A DNA stretch of 16,883 nt from Methanoregulaceae archaeon (GTDB lineage Archaea; Halobacteriota; Methanomicrobia; Methanomicrobiales; Methanospirillaceae). Below the pieces are notes generated by a model that saw nothing but the letters and a program-made list of their open reading frames with translations, made no database searches and had not been told where the DNA came from. Every line of letters starts with the position of its first letter. The stretch's first letter is position 1. The translations under genes and the position numbers were made by a program. The stretch covers positions 1 to 16,883 of the forward strand of contig JAJRBP010000067.1 of assembly GCA_028679405.1 (NCBI GenBank), read 5' to 3'. Positions 13,915-16,883 of this stretch are shown one piece after another.

Positions 13915-14936
13915 TGCCGGATGACTATGACCGTGAAATGAACACTGCGGTCGGCCGAATCCGTGCTACCGTCCCGGAGAACCTTGTTGAGCAATTCATG
14001 GCTGCTAGCGGGATCTCCCGGGAAGATTTCCGGTCATGCACGCCGGTGCAGTGCGGGGAGATCTGTGCGATCGACGGGTCCGATGTCATCCTCCTTGAGT
14101 CGGGGAGCATGGCGCTTGTGCTCTTCCGGGCCGCCCAGAGCACGTTCCGTGACCTCGAAAGAAGCCGGCGGTCTCTCTCCCCGTTCAAATGTGCGATCAT
14201 CGGCTCCGGGGTGGAGAACCAGGACTTCCCGCTGGTGTACCGGGAATGCTTCGGCCAGGCTCCCGGGACCCCGCTCGGGAACGAGGACCGGTCGAAAGCA
14301 TCCGGCATCCTGCGGGACACGCTCGAGTACTGGGTCGCCGAGCAGATGGCATGTACTCTCGGACCTGGGGCACTCCTCCTCCGTGACGGGCCGTTGCGGG
14401 TTTCCCATGCAAGCCACGACCCGGTACTCGTCCGGATCGAGGATGCCTGCAGGACCCGGGATATCGACCTCGCCGGGGTAAGCAAACGTACCACCGCCAC
14501 TTGGGGCGGAGGCCACCCGCTGCTTCCCTCGGTGAACGGGCTCGCCAAAGTCCTCGGGGTAGACCCCCCCTGGTGGATCAGGATAGACCCGGCCGTCCTC
14601 GACCATACCCAGTTCCCCCGGTGGCAGCACGGGCAGATGTATATCGCCTGCCTGCACCCCCGTGCGAGGTCGCCCCTGAAGATCGAACTTCCGCGGGACC
14701 TCCCGGAAGAGAGAGCCCGGGGGATCATGGACCGTCTCGCTGCCTGCTCCGGCGACGGTCGGATCCCGGGGTACCCATATCCGCTATTCGACGCCCACCG
14801 CACGGTCGTGCTCACCGAAGAGGTGGTGGAGCAGGTCAGGTCGGACCTGATGCGCCGCATCGCCGTGACCGGCCTGGAACGACAGACCTATGATATCCTG
14901 TTCGGAGATTACCATGATGAATTTGCACGATATTGA
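13911..14936 (+). CDS. nurA: NurA 5'-3' nuclease
   Basis: A 341-residue nuclease of the NurA family, which works with the HerA translocase to resect the 5' strand after Mre11-Rad50 has acted. The metal-binding motif is ICAIDGSDVILLESGSMALV (Asp55 near residues 51-70), the usual I-DGS start of the RNase H-like core. The C-terminal PGYPYPLFDAHRTVVLT (near 285-301) matches the conserved Y-P-x-x-L-x-x-AH region that carries a further active-site residue. It begins with two Met codons; the first (13911) overlaps the rad50 stop, the second (13914) is equally possible. Its last 23 bases overlap the start of herA in another frame, consistent with coupled production of the two partner proteins. Divergence of this family makes the middle region hard to align by eye. 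Confidence 0.9.
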   Translation: MMPDDYDREMNTAVGRIRATVPENLVEQFMAASGISREDFRSCTPVQCGEICAIDGSDVILLESGSMALVLFRAAQSTFRDLERSRRSLSPFKCAIIGSGVENQDFPLVYRECFGQAPGTPLGNEDRSKASGILRDTLEYWVAEQMACTLGPGALLLRDGPLRVSHASHDPVLVRIEDACRTRDIDLAGVSKRTTATWGGGHPLLPSVNGLAKVLGVDPPWWIRIDPAVLDHTQFPRWQHGQMYIACLHPRARSPLKIELPRDLPEERARGIMDRLAACSGDGRIPGYPYPLFDAHRTVVLTEEVVEQVRSDLMRRIAVTGLERQTYDILFGDYHDEFARY

Positions 14937-16536
14937 CGGGAACGACCATTCAAAATACCGTCTGATCGGGAGGAGCGTGCTGGGCTACCGGTTCATTGCA
15001 CCGTACGACGCCACGCTCTATATCGGGGATATCAAGAAGATCACCGACCGCACGAAGGGTGTTACGTTCTTTGCCAAGATCACCGACCTGTCCCATGACA
15101 GCAACTTCGCCGATAACCGGTGGGATACCCGGGTCTATGCCGAGCAGTTCTATGGTCTCGGGGAAGACGTTTTTATCACCGTGGATGCCGTGCCGCTCGG
15201 GTTCGTCGATCACAAGGATGGATCGTTCCACAAGCCGCGGACCATCCCCTCCAAGTTCTCGACCGTCGAAGACCCGGAGGCAGAGGACTTCCGGTTCCTG
15301 ACCGAGCAGATGGGCGAGATCGAGGTCGGCCTGATGCGAAGCGGCCAGGACGTGATCCGGGACGTCGCCGTGCGGATCCCAAGCCGGGTCCTCCCCCAGC
15401 ACATGGGCGTCTTTGCGACGACGGGCATGGGCAAGAGTAACTTCATGAAGACCTTCTGTGCGTCCTGCATGAAAGAGAAGAAGTTCGGGCTCCTGATCGT
15501 CGACCCCCACGGGGAATACGTGAGCGGCGGGAAGTCATCGACCGGGGAGCCGACGAACGGCCTCGTCCACTACACGAAAGGGAAGGACGGGCTCGCCATC
15601 TTCACAATCCGGGGCGAGGACGACCGGAAAAAGTACAGCATGAACCGGCTCGGCCTCGAGTACGACGACTTCCGGATCAGCGACCTCTCGATCCTCTATG
15701 ACCTTTCAGACCCTCAGTACGATATCGTCGAAGCGTTGTCCAGCACGAAAGGAAAGAATATCATTGAGTTCTTCCAGACCGTCGACCCCGAAATATTCCC
15801 GATCAAGGACCCTGAGGCAGCCGGGATCACGGAGAACGGCCTCGCCTGGAAGATCCGGAACTCCATGTCCGGGCCGGTCAGGGTGATCAAACGCCATGTT
15901 GAGAACGTCGTCAACGGCAATGCCGCATTTTTCAGGTCCCAGGGTTCATCGATACCCGAGATCCTCAAAAACCTCCACGAGAACCGCGTGGTCCTCATCG
16001 ACATCCCTGACATGGGTGAACGGAGCGAACTCTTTGTCCTCTCGGTCATCACCCGGATGATCATGGAGAAGCACCGCTCCGAGGCCCGTGGCTTCGGGAT
16101 CGACGACCGGCGGGAAGCCTCCCACCAGGTGCTGATCACGATCGAGGAGGCCCAGCGGGTGCTCTCGAGCGGGGGCTCCTCCACGCAGGTATTCCGGGAA
16201 TGCGCTATGGAAGGACGGAAATTCGGCGTCGGGCTCTGTGTCGTCACCCAGCAACCGAAAAATGTCGACCCGAAAGTCCTTGCCCAGATCAACACCTTCG
16301 TGGTGATGGGACTCGGGGACCGCGGCGACCGGGAGATTATCATGGGCAGCGCAAAGCAGGACCTCTCGAGGATGGAGATCGAGATCCAGACCCTCGACCG
16401 CGGCGAGGCGATCATCAGCACGATCGGGATCCCGTTCCCGGTGAGCACCCGTATTCACAAATTTGAAGACTACGTGGGAGTCCTCAACCGGGAGAAGAGA
16501 TTTTCCATCGATGAAGGGCTCGATAAGGGTTTCTGA
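14914..16536 (+). CDS. herA: HerA DNA translocase/helicase
   Basis: A 540-residue hexameric FtsK-like ATPase that drives end resection with NurA. The N-terminal HAS barrel (about 1-130) begins SKYRLIGRSVLGYRF. The ATPase core has Walker A TTGMGKSN (Lys174), the first beta strand FGLLIVDPHGEY, Walker B VLITIEEAQ (Glu411, Glu412), and the VTQQPKNVDPKVLAQINTFV region followed by GLGDRGDREIIMG, which matches HerA. An in-frame ATG at 14890 also exists, but GGAG at 14905-14908 lies 6 bases before the ATG at 14914 (and 9 before that at 14917), so 14914 is preferred. The gene overlaps nurA by 23 bases. It is last in the mre11-rad50-nurA-herA operon and is followed by a T-rich terminator. Some HerA homologues act in antiviral systems, but this context is classical repair. 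Confidence 0.95.
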   Translation: MMNLHDIDGNDHSKYRLIGRSVLGYRFIAPYDATLYIGDIKKITDRTKGVTFFAKITDLSHDSNFADNRWDTRVYAEQFYGLGEDVFITVDAVPLGFVDHKDGSFHKPRTIPSKFSTVEDPEAEDFRFLTEQMGEIEVGLMRSGQDVIRDVAVRIPSRVLPQHMGVFATTGMGKSNFMKTFCASCMKEKKFGLLIVDPHGEYVSGGKSSTGEPTNGLVHYTKGKDGLAIFTIRGEDDRKKYSMNRLGLEYDDFRISDLSILYDLSDPQYDIVEALSSTKGKNIIEFFQTVDPEIFPIKDPEAAGITENGLAWKIRNSMSGPVRVIKRHVENVVNGNAAFFRSQGSSIPEILKNLHENRVVLIDIPDMGERSELFVLSVITRMIMEKHRSEARGFGIDDRREASHQVLITIEEAQRVLSSGGSSTQVFRECAMEGRKFGVGLCVVTQQPKNVDPKVLAQINTFVVMGLGDRGDREIIMGSAKQDLSRMEIEIQTLDRGEAIISTIGIPFPVSTRIHKFEDYVGVLNREKRFSIDEGLDKGF

Positions 16537-16548
16537 CCCGGAATAGCA

Positions 16549-16559
16549 CTTCTTTTTTC
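16549..16559 (+). terminator. T-rich terminator after herA
   Basis: ACTTCTTTTTTC lies 13-23 bases past the herA stop codon. A run of six Ts on the coding strand is the usual archaeal intrinsic termination signal. No stem precedes it, which archaea do not need. Confidence 0.55.
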
Positions 16560-16602
16560 AGAACAACAAGCGCCATGCCATATAGCAGCATGCGACCCGG
16601 CT

Positions 16603-16625
16603 GGTGGAGACGGTCCACCCGTCTC
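16603..16625. repeat. Two mutually exclusive stem-loops downstream of herA
   Basis: GAGACGG (16607-16613) and CCGTCTC (16619-16625) form a perfect 7-bp stem with a 5-base loop. The overlapping pair GGTGG (16603-16607) and CCACC (16615-16619) forms a competing 5-bp stem. Both lie about 70 bp before the likely TATA box of the next gene, so they belong either to the herA 3' end or to an upstream regulatory region. Confidence 0.5.
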
Positions 16626-16693
16626 GCATACTATCGCGGGGTTTTCTGAAATTATCTGAATGATATTGCCTGTGTATGCTGTAACATCAGACC

Positions 16694-16703
16694 TTTTTAT
16701 GTA
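16694..16703 (+). promoter_or_regulatory. Probable TATA box for the right-edge secreted-protein gene
   Basis: TTTTTATGTA, preceded by ACC, lies 40-49 bp before the ATG at 16743. Transcription would begin near 16725, leaving room for the strong purine run GAGGGGGG that serves as ribosome-binding site. Confidence 0.45.
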
Positions 16704-16742
16704 GTACCGGAACGGTGACTAACTCAATGAGGGGGGAATGAG

Positions 16743-16883
16743 ATGAATCGTGTTCACGGTTATCATAAGGGCCTGTGGCTTATCGGGGTGTTCGCACTTG
16801 TGATCAGTTTCACCACCATCCCGGTCGTTCATGCGGATGCGTCGTATAGAGAAGATACCCGGGCTGGTCCCATGACCAATGAA
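16743..16883 (+). CDS. Secreted or membrane-anchored protein, N-terminus only
   Basis: The window ends after 47 codons of this gene. The visible N-terminus is a signal peptide: a short basic and histidine-containing start (MNRVHGYHKG), a hydrophobic core LWLIGVFALVISFTTIPVV, and a likely signal-peptidase site after VVHA (residues 28-31). The mature part begins DASYREDTRAG and is hydrophilic. GAGGGGGG, 6-8 bases before the ATG, is a strong ribosome-binding match, and a TATA box lies further upstream. The family cannot be told from so little sequence. Its transcription is separate from the repair operon, from which it is divided by a terminator. Confidence 0.75.
   Translation, partial: MNRVHGYHKGLWLIGVFALVISFTTIPVVHADASYREDTRAGPMTNE

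Noticed and set aside
13925..14860. 311-codon minus-strand open frame
   Set aside because: It is antisense to nurA, which has the expected IDGS motif and is coupled to both neighbours.
10212..16536. HerA-containing antiviral defence system
   Set aside because: HerA is sometimes paired with SIR2 or other effectors in defence, but here it forms the standard mre11-rad50-nurA-herA repair operon with no effector gene.

Overview
The window reads as chromosomal DNA of a methanogenic euryarchaeon, most likely order Methanomicrobiales. The evidence is a complete archaeal mre11-rad50-nurA-herA repair cluster, TATA boxes placed 25-35 bp ahead of likely transcript starts, G-rich Shine-Dalgarno sites matching the archaeal anti-SD, and a DUF2115-type protein, a family I know mainly from methanogens. 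The order-level placement is inference; no rRNA or methanogenesis gene is present.

Region 1 (1-5370) is a loose group of small accessory genes: a DUF2115-like cysteine/histidine protein, a VOC (glyoxalase-fold) protein on the minus strand, a translationally coupled pair of a winged-helix AlkZ-like protein and a DUF1697 protein, then two genes carrying three AHSA1/SRPBCC domains. One of those is a fused AHSA1-AHSA1 pair and the other an AHSA1-DUF1801 fusion that keeps a Shine-Dalgarno and ATG at the domain junction. These families are common as small accessory genes in bacteria, so acquisition by transfer is plausible.

Region 2 (5370-6620) is decayed. A minus-strand isoprenylcysteine-methyltransferase-type gene is broken by three frameshifts and has lost its N-terminal half. 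In its place lies a degenerate array of 24-bp units that reads as octapeptides on the plus strand. An intact flavodoxin-domain gene with its own promoter follows.

Region 3 (6760-10210) holds a minus-strand MarR regulator gene followed at once by a bacterial-type (soluble, LonA-like) Lon protease. A perfect 6-3-6 dyad just upstream of marR looks like an operator. The roughly 590 bp between marR and mre11 contain no convincing gene but several dyad symmetries.

Region 4 (10210-16560) is a DNA-end-resection operon in the order mre11, rad50, nurA, herA, with a near-leaderless promoter ahead of mre11, start/stop overlaps at rad50-nurA and nurA-herA, and a T-rich terminator after herA. Mre11-Rad50 would process double-strand breaks, and the HerA translocase with the NurA nuclease would carry out 5'-strand resection for homologous recombination. 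The window ends inside a secreted or membrane-anchored protein gene. I did not find a clearly new multi-gene system; the most unusual items are the octad array fused to a decayed methyltransferase gene, the internally re-startable AHSA1-DUF1801 fusion, and the MarR-LonA unit.
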